Below, piece after piece: positions 53,181 to 63,405 of a DNA stretch of 64,000 nt. The position numbers and the translations under genes were made by a program. The DNA lies in contig NZ_LGJH01000157.1 in NCBI RefSeq assembly GCF_001298105.1, forward strand, positions 92,275 through 156,274, read 5' to 3'. The stretch comes from Novosphingobium sp. ST904. Its GTDB lineage: Bacteria; Pseudomonadota; Alphaproteobacteria; Sphingomonadales; Sphingomonadaceae. Every line of letters begins with the position of its first letter. The first letter of the stretch is position 1. The notes below the pieces were generated by a model. It was not told the origin of the DNA. It saw nothing but the letters and a program-made list of their open reading frames with translations, and did not search any database.

Positions 53181-56100
53181 TCAAGCCGCCCGGCGCAAGC
53201 CCTCCGGGCCTCTTCTGGCGATAAGCGAGACATTCGAGAGGCCCTTGATGCTGGAGAGATGCTCGGCAAAGTCGCCGTCCAGCGCGAAATCGCGGCCTAG
53301 CCGCATTTTCTGGGTGCGGCCTTCGCCAAGGTGCAAAGTGGCGACAACCTCGCCGCAGCCGGGCGCCCCCGGACGCATGAGCATCGCGAGTTCCTGAACC
53401 GCTTCGATACTGTCTATTTCAAGCGACAGCAGCATCCGGGCATCGGCCTTGACCTCGTTCAACGGACGCGCGCTTCGCACCGTGACGCGCGGCGGCTCGT
53501 CGGGACTGGGGCTGTCCAGTTCGACGTTGAGCAGCACGCATGCCCCCTCCTTCGACCATTTGACGAAGTTCTCGACCATGCTCTCCTCGAAGCAGGAGGC
53601 CGAGAAGTTGCCGGACTGGTCCGAAAAGTCAGCCATGACGAAATCTTTGCCGCGCTTCGTCTTTCGCTTCTGGACGTTCTCGACCATCGCCGCCATCACC
53701 GCGCCGGTGCGGCCCGCGCCGCCCCCCGTCATGAGGCTGGAATAAGTGCGCGCGCCGTTGGCGGAAGCCACCGCGCGGAATTGCTCGACCGGGTGTGCGG
53801 CGAAGTAGAAGCCGAACGTTTCCCGCTCCTTGGCCATCTGGTCCATGCGATTCCACGGATCCGCCTCGACGAAGCGCAAGCCCTGCTCGACGTGATCCTC
53901 ACCCCCGAACAGGCCATGCTGGGCACTGTTTCGCTCACGGGAAGAACGGTCTGCTTCGGCCAGCAACGTATCGGCGTTGGCCAGGACCTTGGCGCGATTG
54001 GCCTCCAGCCCATCGAAGGCGCCCGCAGCCGCGAGGCTTTCCAGCTGGCGGCGATTCATCGATCCGGCCGCGCGCGGCGGAACACATCGTCAAGACTGAC
54101 GAACTTGCCATTCGCCTCGCGCTCGGCAACGATTGCGTCCATGGCCTTTTCGCCGACGTTGCGGATACCGGCGAGCGCATAACGCACGGCGTGGCTGTCC
54201 GGCGTTTCCTCCACGCAGAACTCCGCTTCCGACATGTTGATGTCGGGCGCGGCGAGCTGGATGCCGTTGCGGCGCGCGTCGTCAACGAAGATCGCCAGCT
54301 TTTCCGACTGGTGCATGTCGAAGCACATCGAGGCCGCATAGAATTCGTGCGGGTAATGCGCCTTGAACCACGCGGTGTGGTAGGCGAGCAGCGCGTAGGC
54401 GGCGGCGTGCGACTTGTTGAAGCCGTAGCCTGCGAACTTGTCGATCAAGTCGAACAGTTCGTTGGCCTTGGCCGCATCGATGCCGGACACTTCCTTGCAG
54501 CCATCGACGAAGCGCTGGCGCTGCTTGTCCATTTCCGCCTGGACCTTCTTGCCCATGGCGCGGCGCAGAAGGTCGGCGTCGCCCAGCGAGTAGCCCGCCA
54601 GGATCTGCGCGGCCTGCATGACCTGTTCCTGATAGACGAAGATCCCGTAAGTCTCGCCCAGAATGCCCGCCAGCTTGTCGTGCGGGTATTCGATCGATTC
54701 CAGCCCGTTCTTGCGGCGGCCGAACAACGGAATATTGTCCATCGGGCCGGGGCGGTACAACGACACGAGCGCGATGATGTCGCCGAAATTGGTCGGCTTC
54801 ACGGCCGCCAGCGTGCGGCGCATCCCTTCCGATTCGAGCTGGAACACGCCAACCGTATCGCCGCGCTTGAGCAGTTCGTAGACCGCCGGATCGTCCCAGC
54901 CGAGCGTGGACAGGTTGATCGTGATGCCCCGCCGCTCAAGCAGGTCGCAGGCCTTCTTCAACACGGAAAGCGTCTTCAGACCGAGGAAGTCGAACTTCAC
55001 GAGGCCGGTGTCTTCCACCGACTTCATGTCGAACTGGGTCACCGGCATGTCCGAACGCGGATCGCGGTAAAGCGGCACGAGCTGCGCCAGCGGACGGTCC
55101 CCGATGACCACGCCCGCCGCGTGAGTCGAAGAATTGCGCGGCAAGCCTTCGAGCTGGACGGCCAGATCGACCAGACGCCTGACCTCATGGTCTACGTCGT
55201 ATTCCCGGCGGAATTCGGCGACCGGCGGATCCTTGGTCACACCGTGCTGCTTCCTTCCATGCAGCGCCTCGGTCAGGGTCCAGGGATCGGTTGGATGGTT
55301 CGGCACCATCTTGCAGAGACTGTCGACACGGCCGTAGCCCATCTGCAGGATTCGCCCGCAGTCGCGCAGCACCGCGCGGGCCTTCATCTTGCCGAACGTG
55401 ATGATCTGCGCGACGTGATCGTGCCCATACTTGCGCTGGACGTAGCGGATCACCTCGCCGCGCCGGGTTTCGCAGAAGTCGATGTCGAAGTCAGGCATCG
55501 AGACGCGTTCGGGATTGAGGAAGCGCTCGAACAGCAGGCCCAGCTTCAGCGGATCGAGGTCGGTCACGGTCAATGCCCAGGCGACCAGCGAACCCGCGCC
55601 CGAACCACGGCCCGGACCGACCGGAATGTCGTTGTCCTTGGCCCATTTGATAAAGTCGGCAACGATCAGGAAGTAGCCGGGAAAACCCATGCCGACGATG
55701 ATCTGCACTTCGAAGTCGAGGCGCCTTGCATAGTCGAGGAAGTCTTCGGTGACACCGCGCTCGGCGAGTTCGCGATAGGCTGCCTCCCGCTCTTCGCCCT
55801 GAAGGGCCATGGCGGCATCGAGTTCTTCCTCGGTCACATCCGGCCAATAGGGTGCAAGCCGCCGCGCCAGACCGGCGCGCGAGTTGTCCGCAAGCATCCG
55901 CGCTTCGCCCTCGAGGTCGCCTGCAAGGCTGGGCAGCAGCGGCTTGCGGCGCGGAGGCATGTAGGCACAGCGCTGCGCGACGACGAGAGTATTCGCCAGC
56001 GCCTCGGGCAAGTCGGCGAACAGTTCCTGCATCGCCTCGACCGGCTTGACCCAACGCTCGGCCGAGGACCGAGGGCGCTCGGGCGCATCGACTGTGTGGA

Positions 56101-56778
56101 ATTGGCGATACAGAGCATGGCGTCATGCGCGGCATGGAACTGCGCTTCGGCATATTGCGCCGGATTGGTGCCGACGAGCGGAATGTCCCGCGAATAGGCG
56201 AGCGCGATCAGGTCTTCCTCGCTTTCGTCCTCTACCTGCTCCCCCGTGCGCGTGATCTCGATATAGAGGCGGTCACCGAACAGAGACTGCAAGGTATCGC
56301 AATAACTCTCGGCAGCCTCGAACCTGCCAGCCGCGAACAGCCGGGCGAGCGCGCCCTCGTCGCCGCCGGTAAGGCAGATCAGGCCATCGGTATGGCCGCG
56401 AAGCGATTCGAGCGGGACGTGGGGATCGAGTTCGAGCGGACGTTCGAGGTGAGCGCGGCTGACGAGATCGCACAAGTTGAGCCATCCCTGCTCGCTCTGG
56501 GCAAGAAGGGCAAGCCAGTCGATCGGCAGATCCTGCCCCTGCGCCACCACACCCGGCCGTGCCACTGCCAGGAACGTTCCGACGATCGGCTGAACCCCCG
56601 CCCCCTTGCACGCCTGCGCATAAGTCGGCGCGCCGTAAAGGCCGTTGCGATCGCAGATGGCGGCGGCAGGAAACTTGCGCTCCTTGGCGAGCTTGGCGGC
56701 TGCCTTGGGATCGATCGCACCGTCCAGCATCGTGAAACTCGAGAAGATGCGGAGCGGAACGAAAGGTGCATGAGCCAT
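53181..56778 (-). CDS. dnaE: DNA polymerase III alpha subunit DnaE, two apparent -1 frameshifts
   Basis: Replicative polymerase, about 1199 residues after repair. PHP domain at about 1-270 (starting MAHAPFVPLRIFSSFTMLDG), pol core with GPGRGSGAGSLVAWAL, the catalytic triad region VSMPDFDIDFCE (two of three Asp) and AGVVIGDRPLAQLVPLYRDP, GYGFNKSHAAAYALLAYHTA (C-family signature), then the HhH region NRRQLESLAAAGAFD and an OB domain with GKDFVMADFSDQSGNFSASC. Missing C at 56092 (restores NSTQVDAPERPRSS) and at 54060 (restores RPDRMNRRQLE). Essential gene, so the lesions are artefacts. This is DnaE1, not the SOS DnaE2. Confidence 0.97.
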
Positions 56779-57122
56779 CGGCGGAATTTAGGCATTGCCC
56801 TACCCCTCAATCAAGGCGGGGCTGGGGATAAGCCGGGGGATAGGAGCAGGCGATATGCGGCCACCAGGCACCGACCGCGGAACCGGAGTGAACGGAAGTG
56901 CCCATGTCATTGATCGCACACGCGGCCAAGGCGCGGGCATCGACGGGCGCCAGGCCGGATTACCTTGAAAGCAGCGGGAAATCGCGCCATGCTCGATCCG
57001 TTCCTGTCCTCACCGGCTCTTCCGGCCGGTTACTTCAAGAACCCGATAATTCATGCACAACCCACGCCGATCCGGCGTAATTTGTCGTTGCCCCGTTCAC
57101 GGGCGGCACTGGAGACGTGTGA
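56779..57122. other. Intergenic region between divergent dnaE and the RcnB-like gene
   Basis: No gene recognised; it must contain the dnaE promoter and that of the RcnB-like gene, whose ATG is preceded by GGAG. A short perfect stem ACCGG/CCGGT (57012-57016 with 57026-57030) is the only local structure I noticed. Confidence 0.35.
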
Positions 57123-57754
57123 ATGAAATTCGCCTATCTTGCCCTCGTCCCGTTGCTGCTGGCTCCGGAAAGCCTGCTTCCCACGGAATTTGCCGCCATG
57201 GCGCAACAGAGCCGGCCCGGTGGATCTCATGGGCAGGGCGCAAAGCCGCCCGGCGGCGGTTCGCACGGCCCGGGAACAAGACCGCCCGGCGCGGGATCGA
57301 ACCGCCCGACGAATCCGGGATCGGGAAGCAACAGGCCTCAACCGCAGCCACCCCGGCCGGGCGGGAACCACGTTCAGCCCTCTCGTCCCGGCGGAGGCAA
57401 CCAGACGAGGCCGCCCTCGCAACCCGGCGGTAATCGGCCAGATCGCCCCGGAAACTACCGCCCCCCGGCCATCAAGCACCCCCATAGACCGGGTGCCGGC
57501 CGTCCCAGCACGTTTCGGCCCATGCATGCGCCGGGATATCGTTATCCACGCGGCTACGGCTACCGGCGGTGGTCGATCCACATGATCCTGCCGGCGATCT
57601 TCCTGTCCTCGACCTATCTGTTCCAGGATTATGCCATGATCGGCGTCGGGCCGCCCCCCCCGGCTACTACTGGGTTCGCTACGGCCCTGACCTGTTGCTG
57701 GTGGATCGCCGGACCCGACGGGTCGTGGACGTTATCTATAGCGCATTCTATTGA
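57123..57754 (+). CDS. RcnB-like secreted protein with Gly/Pro-rich region; frameshift in a C run
   Basis: About 210 residues after repair. Signal peptide MKFAYLALVPLLLAPESLLP, a low-complexity Gly/Pro/Asn/Ser region of about 100 residues (GGSHGPGTRPPGAGSNRP, GGNHVQPSRPGGGNQ), then RYPRGYGYRRWSIHMILPAI and the RcnB-family C-terminus. The run of eight C at 57654-57661 appears one base short: with nine, the end reads PPPPGYYWVRYGPDLLLVDR and then RTRRVVDVIYSAFY, exactly the RcnB domain (Pfam DUF3300/RcnB type). E. coli RcnB modulates nickel/cobalt efflux; proline-rich versions in sphingomonads have unknown roles. Confidence 0.82.
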
Positions 57755-57778
57755 GGAAAGCGGTCGAGGCGCTGCCGA

Positions 57779-58276
57779 CTACAGCAGCGCCTCGATGTCC
57801 TTTTCCAGTGATTCCGGCTTGTCGGTGGGGGCATAGCGGCGCACGACCTTGCCGTCGCGCCCGATCAGGAACTTCGTGAAGTTCCATTTCACCGACTTGC
57901 TGCCGAGCAGCCCCGGCGCCTCGGCCTTGAGCCATTTCCAAAGCGGCGAGGCATCATCTCCATTGACGGCCACCTTGCCCATCAGGAGAAATGAGAGGCC
58001 AAAGTTGATGTCGCAGAATTCCGCGATTTCTTCAGCCGAGCCCGGCTCCTGAGAGCCGAACTGGTTGCAGGGAAACGCGATCACCTCGAACCCGCTCTCG
58101 CGGTACTTTTTCCAGAGCGTTTCAAGGCCCGCATACTGCGGCGTGAACCCGCACTTGCTGGCCGTGTTTACGACGAGCAGCACCTTGCCGAGCTTTTCAG
58201 CAAGACTGACCGCCTCGCCATTCGGCAATATCGCTTCAAAATCCGCGATCGTTCGAGGATCAGCCGGTGATGCCAT
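57779..58276 (-). CDS. Glutathione peroxidase (Cys type)
   Basis: About 165 residues from ATG 58276. Thioredoxin-fold peroxidase: catalytic Cys 42 in VVNTASKCGFTPQYAGLETL (a Cys, not selenocysteine), Gln in IAFPCNQFGSQEPGSAEEI and Trp/Asn in VKWNFTKFLIGRDGKV form the catalytic tetrad. KVAVNGDDASPLWKWL is typical of the short bacterial BtuE/GPx group, which usually uses thioredoxin rather than glutathione. It begins 16 bp inside the upstream small gene (58260-58544), an overlap that suggests coupling. Confidence 0.93.
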   Translation of the reverse strand: MASPADPRTIADFEAILPNGEAVSLAEKLGKVLLVVNTASKCGFTPQYAGLETLWKKYRESGFEVIAFPCNQFGSQEPGSAEEIAEFCDINFGLSFLLMGKVAVNGDDASPLWKWLKAEAPGLLGSKSVKWNFTKFLIGRDGKVVRRYAPTDKPESLEKDIEALL

Positions 58277-58544
58277 GTGGGAAGTCCGTCCTTCGATAGA
58301 GACGGCGAATGTCCCCGATTTCCAATAGCCTGTCACCATCCTTCTGGACGGCATAGCCAGCCTGGTCCGCTTCAGGCAGATGCATGACATAACGGATCAG
58401 GTTTGCCACCGTATCCCGGCGGATACCCTTGAATACGTTGAACAAACCGCCACCGTCGGCCGTCTTGTGCAATTCGGCACCGTCGTTCCAGCCAGGGCTC
58501 TCGCCGGCAGGAAGGCCTTGGATGGTAGTAGGAAAGTCGCTCAT
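58260..58544 (-). CDS. Conserved hypothetical protein upstream of gpx
   Basis: 94 residues, soluble, no signal peptide. MSDFPTTIQGLPAGESPGWN at the start, then ELHKTADGGGLFNVFKGIRR and YVMHLPEADQAGYAVQKDGD. I do not recognise the family; the sequence looks folded and coding (no stop in the strong third-position GC pattern). It overlaps the gpx start by 17 bases on the same strand, so the two are translated from one message. A role in the peroxide response is only guilt by association. Confidence 0.6.
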   Translation of the reverse strand: MSDFPTTIQGLPAGESPGWNDGAELHKTADGGGLFNVFKGIRRDTVANLIRYVMHLPEADQAGYAVQKDGDRLLEIGDIRRLYRRTDFPHGITG

Positions 58545-58620
58545 ACAACGCTCCTTTCGCGCGCTTTTTGCCTCTGGTGGTAAAACGCGCCGAAAGCCTG
58601 CGATGTTCCCTGTCAGAATG

Positions 58621-59293
58621 TCAGGTCAGCACGCCTTCGTGAAGTCTTACCACGCGGTCCATCGCCGCCGCGAGACGCTCGTTGTGAGTAGCCACAAGCG
58701 CCGCACTGCCCTGCCCGCGCACCAGTTCCAGGAACTCGCAAAGACCTTGTCCGCCGTTTTCTCGTCAAGATTGCCGGTCGGCTCGTCGGCCAGCACCAGC
58801 CGCGGGCGGTTGGCAAGCGCACGGGCAACGGCCACGCGCTGCTGCTCCCCGCCCGAAAGCTTGCTTGGCCGGTGTTCGAGCCGCTGGCCCAGCCCAAGCG
58901 CGGCAAGCAGTTCGGTGGCCCGCTGCTCGCACTCTTCCCGCGACTTGCCGGTAATGAGCTGCGGCAGCACCACATTCTCGATCGCGTTGAAATCGGGCAG
59001 CAGGTGGTGGAACTGGTAGACGAACCCGATATGGTCCGCCGCACGGCCGCGCGGCGGTCCTTGCCGAGCTTGGACGCGTCGATCCCCGCAATCTCGATGC
59101 GGCCGCCGAAACCGCCCTCGAGAAGGCCGATGGCCTGAAGCATGGTCGACTTGCCCGAACCCGAAGGGCCGAGCAGCGCCACGATCTCGCCGGGCTGAAC
59201 GGTCAGGTCGACACCGCGCAGCACGTCGATGCGGACGCCGCCTTGCTCGAAACTGCGGGTCAGGTTGTCGAGACGGACTACGGGATCATTCAT
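58621..59293 (-). CDS. lolD: Lipoprotein-releasing ABC ATPase LolD, two apparent -1 frameshifts
   Basis: ATPase that powers release of outer-membrane lipoproteins. From ATG 59293: MNDPVVRLDNLTRSFEQGGV, Walker A GPSGSGKST, Q-loop FVYQFHHLLPDF, signature LSGGEQQRVAVARALA, Walker B LVLADEPTGNLDE, H-loop ATHN. Missing C near 59036 restores RRDHIGFVYQFHHLL; missing C near 58737 restores KVFAEFLELVRGQGSAAL, ending MDRVVRLHEGVLT at 58621. Restored length 224 residues, normal. Overlaps lolC by ATGAATGA. Confidence 0.94.
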
Positions 59294-60572
59294 AACGCAG
59301 CACCTGCACGGGATCGGTGCTCGCCGCCTTGAAGGCCGGATAGAGCGTGGCAAGGAAGCTGAAGATCAGCGCCATCACACAGATCACCACGATTTCGAAA
59401 GGATCGGGACGCGAAGGCAGTTCGGTGAGGAACCGGATCGACGGATCCCAGAGGTTCTGTCCGGTCAATATCTCGACCAGATGGACGATGGGCTGGCGAA
59501 AATACAGGAACACGAAGCCCAGCAGCACGCCCGCCACGGTTCCCAGCGCCCCGATGCAGAAGCCGGTCGTCACGAAGACTTTCAGCAACGAGCGCCGTGT
59601 CGCGCCCATGGTGCGCAGGATCGCGATGTCGCGGGTCTTGGCGCGCACCAGCATGATGAGCGACGACAGGATATTGAACACTGCCACCAGCACGATGATG
59701 GAAAGCACCACGAACATCGCCACCCGCTCCACGGCAAGCGCCTCGAAGAGCGATGCGTTGATCGTCTTCCAGTCCGTGACGATGGCGCGGCCCGCCAGCT
59801 TCCGGCTCAGCGGGGCGAGGATTTCGCCGACCTTGTCGGGGTTGGTGGTCGTCACCTCGATCATGCCGATGGTGTCGCCGGTGAGCATGAGCGTCTGCGC
59901 GTCCTGCATCGGCATGACCACATAGGCTTTATCATAGTCATAGACGCCGATCTCGAAAATCGCCGCCACACGATATGCGATTTGCCGCGGAACCGTGCCG
60001 AACGGGGTCGAGCGCCCGAGCGGGTTGATGATCGTGATCGTATCGCCGATCTGCGCGCCGAGGTTCTGCGCCAGTTGCGAGCCTATGGCGACATTGTCGC
60101 TCCCGGTCTTCAACTCGGAGAGATTGCCGGACTGCACCTTGTCCCGCAGCCGGCCGAGATCCTCGTTCGTATTGCCGCGCACGAGGATACCCTCGACCCG
60201 GCCGTTGAACGTCGTCATCAGCGGCTGTTCGATCAGCGGCGAGGCCTGAACGACACCTGGAGTGGCCCTAACGTCCCTGAGAACGCCCTGCCAGTCATCC
60301 AGACGGCTGCCATAGGCCTGAATGATCGCGTGACCGTTGAGGCCGACGATCTTGTCGAAAAGCTCGGCGCGAAAGCCGTTCATCACGCTCATGACGATGA
60401 CCAGCGCGGCCACGCCGAGCATGACTGCTGCCAGGCTGATGCCGGCGACCAGGGCAATGAAGCGCTCGCCCTTGCCGGGCAGCATGTAGCGCTTGGCGAT
60501 GGTCCATTCGAAAGGGGATAGGATCAAGCGACGGTCCGTCTGTGATCGGGCAGATGGCCCGGCATTAAGCAT
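59286..60572 (-). CDS. lolC: Lipoprotein-releasing ABC permease (LolC/LolE type)
   Basis: About 428 residues. Four membrane helices: one after PFEWTIAKRYMLPGKGERFI (FIALVAGISLAAVMLGVAAL, about 45-64) and three in the C-terminal third (AMFVVLSIIVLVAVFNILSS; GFCIGALGTVAGVLLGFVFL; PFEIVVICVMALIFSFLATL), with a large periplasmic MacB-like domain between. The conserved LILSPFEWTIAKRY N-terminus and RDIAILRTMGATRRSLLKVF coupling helix identify LolC/E. Alphaproteobacteria usually have a single LolC/E-type permease (LolF is the hybrid in some), so the C/E choice is nominal. Start ATG 60572 lacks a clear ribosome binding site; 60590 is the alternative. Confidence 0.9.
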   Translation of the reverse strand: MLNAGPSARSQTDRRLILSPFEWTIAKRYMLPGKGERFIALVAGISLAAVMLGVAALVIVMSVMNGFRAELFDKIVGLNGHAIIQAYGSRLDDWQGVLRDVRATPGVVQASPLIEQPLMTTFNGRVEGILVRGNTNEDLGRLRDKVQSGNLSELKTGSDNVAIGSQLAQNLGAQIGDTITIINPLGRSTPFGTVPRQIAYRVAAIFEIGVYDYDKAYVVMPMQDAQTLMLTGDTIGMIEVTTTNPDKVGEILAPLSRKLAGRAIVTDWKTINASLFEALAVERVAMFVVLSIIVLVAVFNILSSLIMLVRAKTRDIAILRTMGATRRSLLKVFVTTGFCIGALGTVAGVLLGFVFLYFRQPIVHLVEILTGQNLWDPSIRFLTELPSRPDPFEIVVICVMALIFSFLATLYPAFKAASTDPVQVLRYE

Positions 60573-60810
60573 ATGTCTGAAAGCTGGCAAGCTGATCGGC
60601 GAATGCCGGTGACGCTGCGATGAACGGATCCGGCATTCCGGCAGAAACGAACGCTGGCCGATTCGGCTCCCTGCCCGCCGTCATTATGCAGTCACGAAAA
60701 GCGCGCAACGCCGCCACCTTGGCCATATCCTGTCGAGGGCCTTGCATTTGAAGCCAACACGCTCCAAATGCGCGGGCGATTTTGGCGCGCCAGCAGCCCG
60801 GACGACATCC

Positions 60811-62259
60811 ATGAACATGACACATCCCTTTCGAGACGCCGATGGGGACAAGCTGCGCGAAGAGTGCGGCGTTTTCGGCGTAATCGGTTCCAAGGACGCA
60901 GCGAACATCGCTGCGGCCGGGCTCCATTCCCTGCAGCACCGCGGCCAGGAGGCCGTGGGCATAACCAGCTTCAGCGGGGCGGAATTCCATTCCCACCGCG
61001 GGCTTGGGCACGTCGCCCAGGTCTTCTCCCAGCGTGAGCTGGATACCCTGCCCGGCACCATGGCTTCCGGCCATGTCCGCTATGCGACGACCGGGGGGTC
61101 GGGGCTGCGCAACGTGCAGCCGCTCTTCGCGGACCTCGCCGCCGGCGGATTCTCCATTGCGCATAACGGCAACATTTCCAACGCGATGACGCTGAAGCGC
61201 GATCTCGTGTCGAAGGGTTCGATCTTCCAGTCGACCTCCGACACCGAGGTCATCATTCACCTCGTCGCGACCAGCCGCTACCCCACCCTGCTCGACCGGT
61301 TCGTTGACGCGCTGCGCATGGTGGAAGGCGCCTATTCGCTGATCTGCATGACCGCAGAGGGCATGATTGCCTGCCGCGATCCGCTGGGCATCCGCCCGCT
61401 GGTCATGGGCCGTATCGGCGACGCCACCGTCTTCGCTTCGGAAACCGTGGCCTTCGACGTGATCGGCGCCGAGTTCATCCGCTCGATCGAGCCGGGCGAA
61501 CTGGTCCAGGTCGATCACAAGGGCACGATCTCCAGCCACCGCCCCTTCGGCAATCCGGCCCCGCGCCCCTGCATCTTCGAGCACGTCTATTTCAGCCGAC
61601 CCGATTCGGTGATGGACGGCCGCTCGGTCTATCAGGTGCGCAAGCAGATCGGCATGGAACTGGCCAAGGAAGCGCCGGCCCCGGCCGATGTCGTGATCCC
61701 GGTTCCCGACAGCGGCGTGCCTGCCGCGATCGGCTATGCCCAGCAATCGGGCATTCCCTTCGAACTGGGGATCATCCGCTCGCACTATGTCGGCCGCACC
61801 TTCATCCAGCCGGGTGACGCGGCCCGCCATGCGGACGTGAAGCGCAAGCACAACGCCAACCGCGCCATCGTCGAAGGCAAGAAGATCATCCTGATCGACG
61901 ATTCGATCGTGCGCGGCACCACCTCGATGAAGATCGTGGAAATGATGCGCGACGCAGGCGCCGCCGAAGTGCACATGCGCATCGCCAGCCCGCCGACCGA
62001 GCATTCGTGCTTCTACGGCGTGGATACGCCGGAGCGTTCGAAGCTGCTGGCCGCCAACATGGACATCCAGGCCATGGCGGACTTCATCAAGGCCGACAGC
62101 CTCGCATTCGTCTCGATCGACGGTCTCTACCGCGCGGTGGGTGAGGAAAAGCGCAACAAGAAGCGCCCGCAGTTCTGTGACGCCTGCTTCTCGGGCGAAT
62201 ACCCCACCAAGCTGACGGACTTCGCCGACCGGTTCGCCGGGGAGCTCAACGCAGCGTGA
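60811..62259 (+). CDS. purF: Amidophosphoribosyltransferase
   Basis: First committed step of purine synthesis: PRPP plus glutamine to phosphoribosylamine. About 482 residues. N-terminal glutaminase Cys is in REECGVFGVIGSKDAANIA (Cys 19, so a propeptide of 18 residues is removed), followed by SLQHRGQEAVGI, GHVRYATTGGSGLRNVQP and SIAHNGNISNA. The PRPP-binding PRTase motif is IILIDDSIVRGTTSMKIV near 355. The C-terminal RPQFCDACFSGEYPTKLTD closes the family match. It overlaps the following SDR start (GTGA), forming an operon. Confidence 0.97.
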   Translation: MNMTHPFRDADGDKLREECGVFGVIGSKDAANIAAAGLHSLQHRGQEAVGITSFSGAEFHSHRGLGHVAQVFSQRELDTLPGTMASGHVRYATTGGSGLRNVQPLFADLAAGGFSIAHNGNISNAMTLKRDLVSKGSIFQSTSDTEVIIHLVATSRYPTLLDRFVDALRMVEGAYSLICMTAEGMIACRDPLGIRPLVMGRIGDATVFASETVAFDVIGAEFIRSIEPGELVQVDHKGTISSHRPFGNPAPRPCIFEHVYFSRPDSVMDGRSVYQVRKQIGMELAKEAPAPADVVIPVPDSGVPAAIGYAQQSGIPFELGIIRSHYVGRTFIQPGDAARHADVKRKHNANRAIVEGKKIILIDDSIVRGTTSMKIVEMMRDAGAAEVHMRIASPPTEHSCFYGVDTPERSKLLAANMDIQAMADFIKADSLAFVSIDGLYRAVGEEKRNKKRPQFCDACFSGEYPTKLTDFADRFAGELNAA

Positions 62260-62986
62260 GCGACGGTACCGGCGGAAAGCCTTTCGAAGGTCAGGTCGCG
62301 CTTGTCACCGGCTCCAGCCGGGGGATCGGCGCGGCCACCGCGCTCGCCCTGGCCGAAGCCGGTGCGCATGTCCTGCTGACAGGCCGTGACACCAAGGCGC
62401 TCGAGGCCATCGAGGACCAGATCTTCGAGGCCGGCGGCTCGGCCACGATCGCGCCGGTGGACCTCGTCGAATCGGACGGGATCGCCCGCCTTGCAACGGC
62501 GGTCTCGCAGCGCTGGGGCAAGCTCGACATTCTCGTCGTCAATGCCGCGGTCCTGCCCGAGCTGACGAGCGTGGCCGATATCGACCAGCGCGCCTTCAAC
62601 AAGGCGCTCACCACCAACGTGCTCGCCACGCAAGCGCTGATCGCCAACTTCGATCCGCTCCTGCGCCTGAGCAGCGACGCCCGCGTCATCGGCATGACCT
62701 CCACGTCGCGACCGCGCCGCGCGCCTTCTGGGGCGCCTATGCCGCGACCAAGGCCGCTTTCGAGGTCCTGCTGGACTGCTATGCGGACGAAACCCGCAAT
62801 ATCGCGAAGCTGCGTGTCGCCGTGGTCAATCCCGGCGCCACCCGCACCGCCATGCGTGCCCGCGCCTACCCCGGCGAGGCACCGGCTTCGGTGAAGCCGC
62901 CGGAAGTCGTTGCGGAACGGGTGGTTTCGCTGCTTGGCGAACCCTTCGAAACCGGCCACCGCGAGACCGTTGCCGCCGCGAATTAA
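62256..62986 (+). CDS. Short-chain dehydrogenase/reductase, apparent -1 frameshift
   Basis: About 243 residues from GTG 62256, which overlaps the purF stop as GTGA. Cofactor motif ALVTGSSRGIGAATALALAE (TGxxxGxG, about 14-33), VNAAV (NAG-like) near 92, and catalytic YxxxK: after the missing G at 62705 is restored the sequence reads MTSTVATAPRAFWGAYAATK, giving Tyr and Lys of the SDR site. The end is AVVNPGATRTAMRARAYPGE and onward to ETVAAAN. This purF-SDR pair occurs in sphingomonads and other alphaproteobacteria, to my recollection; the substrate is unknown. Confidence 0.92.
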
Positions 62987-63015
62987 CCGCGCGGTAACCC
63001 TTTCCTGATTTCCTG

Positions 63016-63050
63016 CCCTTGAACGGCGCACCTCCTGCGCCATTCAAGGG
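63016..63050 (+). promoter_or_regulatory. Nested hairpin with a CCTCC loop in the PilZ gene leader
   Basis: CCCTTGAA (63016-63023) pairs with TTCAAGGG (63043-63050), enclosing GGCGCA/TGCGCC and a CCTCC loop. It ends 16 bp before the ATG at 63067. It could end the purF-SDR transcript or expose an anti-Shine-Dalgarno loop to control PilZ translation. Confidence 0.4.
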
Positions 63051-63066
63051 TACGGGTCTCGGGAAC

Positions 63067-63405
63067 ATGACGACGAAATCCCCGCAGGACATTTACGAAC
63101 TGGCCGCGCAGGAAGATCGCAGTGCCATTCGCCAGCGCATCTCCATTCCTGCCGGCTTCCGCGCATCCGGAACCAAAGGCTACCAGACGGCGGTCCGCGA
63201 CCTTTCGCTTTCCGGGTTCTCGGCCACGGCGATCAGCCGTATCCATGCCGGTACCTATTGCTGGCTGACGCTGCCGGGCATGGAGGCCTTGCCTGCCCGC
63301 GTGATCTGGTGGGAAGACGGTCTGGTCGGCTGCGCCTTCGAGCAATTGCTCAACCCCATCATCCTCGAAACCGTGATGAACCGCTGGCGCGGTAGCGGAT
63401 ACTGA
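63067..63405 (+). CDS. PilZ domain protein
   Basis: 112 residues from ATG 63067. A PilZ c-di-GMP-binding domain: the RxxxR box is RSAIRQRISIPAGFRASG and the D/NxSxxG box is VRDLSLSGFSATA (both at about 15-55). Then WWEDGLVGCAFEQLLNPII. No other domain is attached, so it is a stand-alone cyclic-di-GMP effector, likely controlling motility, polysaccharide or cell-cycle functions. It follows the SDR gene by 80 bp, separated by a hairpin, and has a near-CtrA box upstream. Length is normal for single-domain PilZ proteins. Confidence 0.88.
   Translation: MTTKSPQDIYELAAQEDRSAIRQRISIPAGFRASGTKGYQTAVRDLSLSGFSATAISRIHAGTYCWLTLPGMEALPARVIWWEDGLVGCAFEQLLNPIILETVMNRWRGSGY

Noticed and set aside
54060..56092. 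Programmed ribosomal frameshifting in dnaE
   Set aside because: No slippery heptamer or downstream structure at either site, and both lesions are of the same missing-base type seen in unrelated genes.
53795..56197. 800-codon open frame on the plus strand opposite dnaE
   Set aside because: It is antisense to the well-supported dnaE sequence; long antisense frames are a normal by-product of high third-position GC. It has no family motifs.
57654..57661. C8 run in the RcnB-like gene as a phase-variation switch
   Set aside because: Homopolymer slippage is possible in principle, but about twenty other indels in the same window show that errors in such runs are common here.
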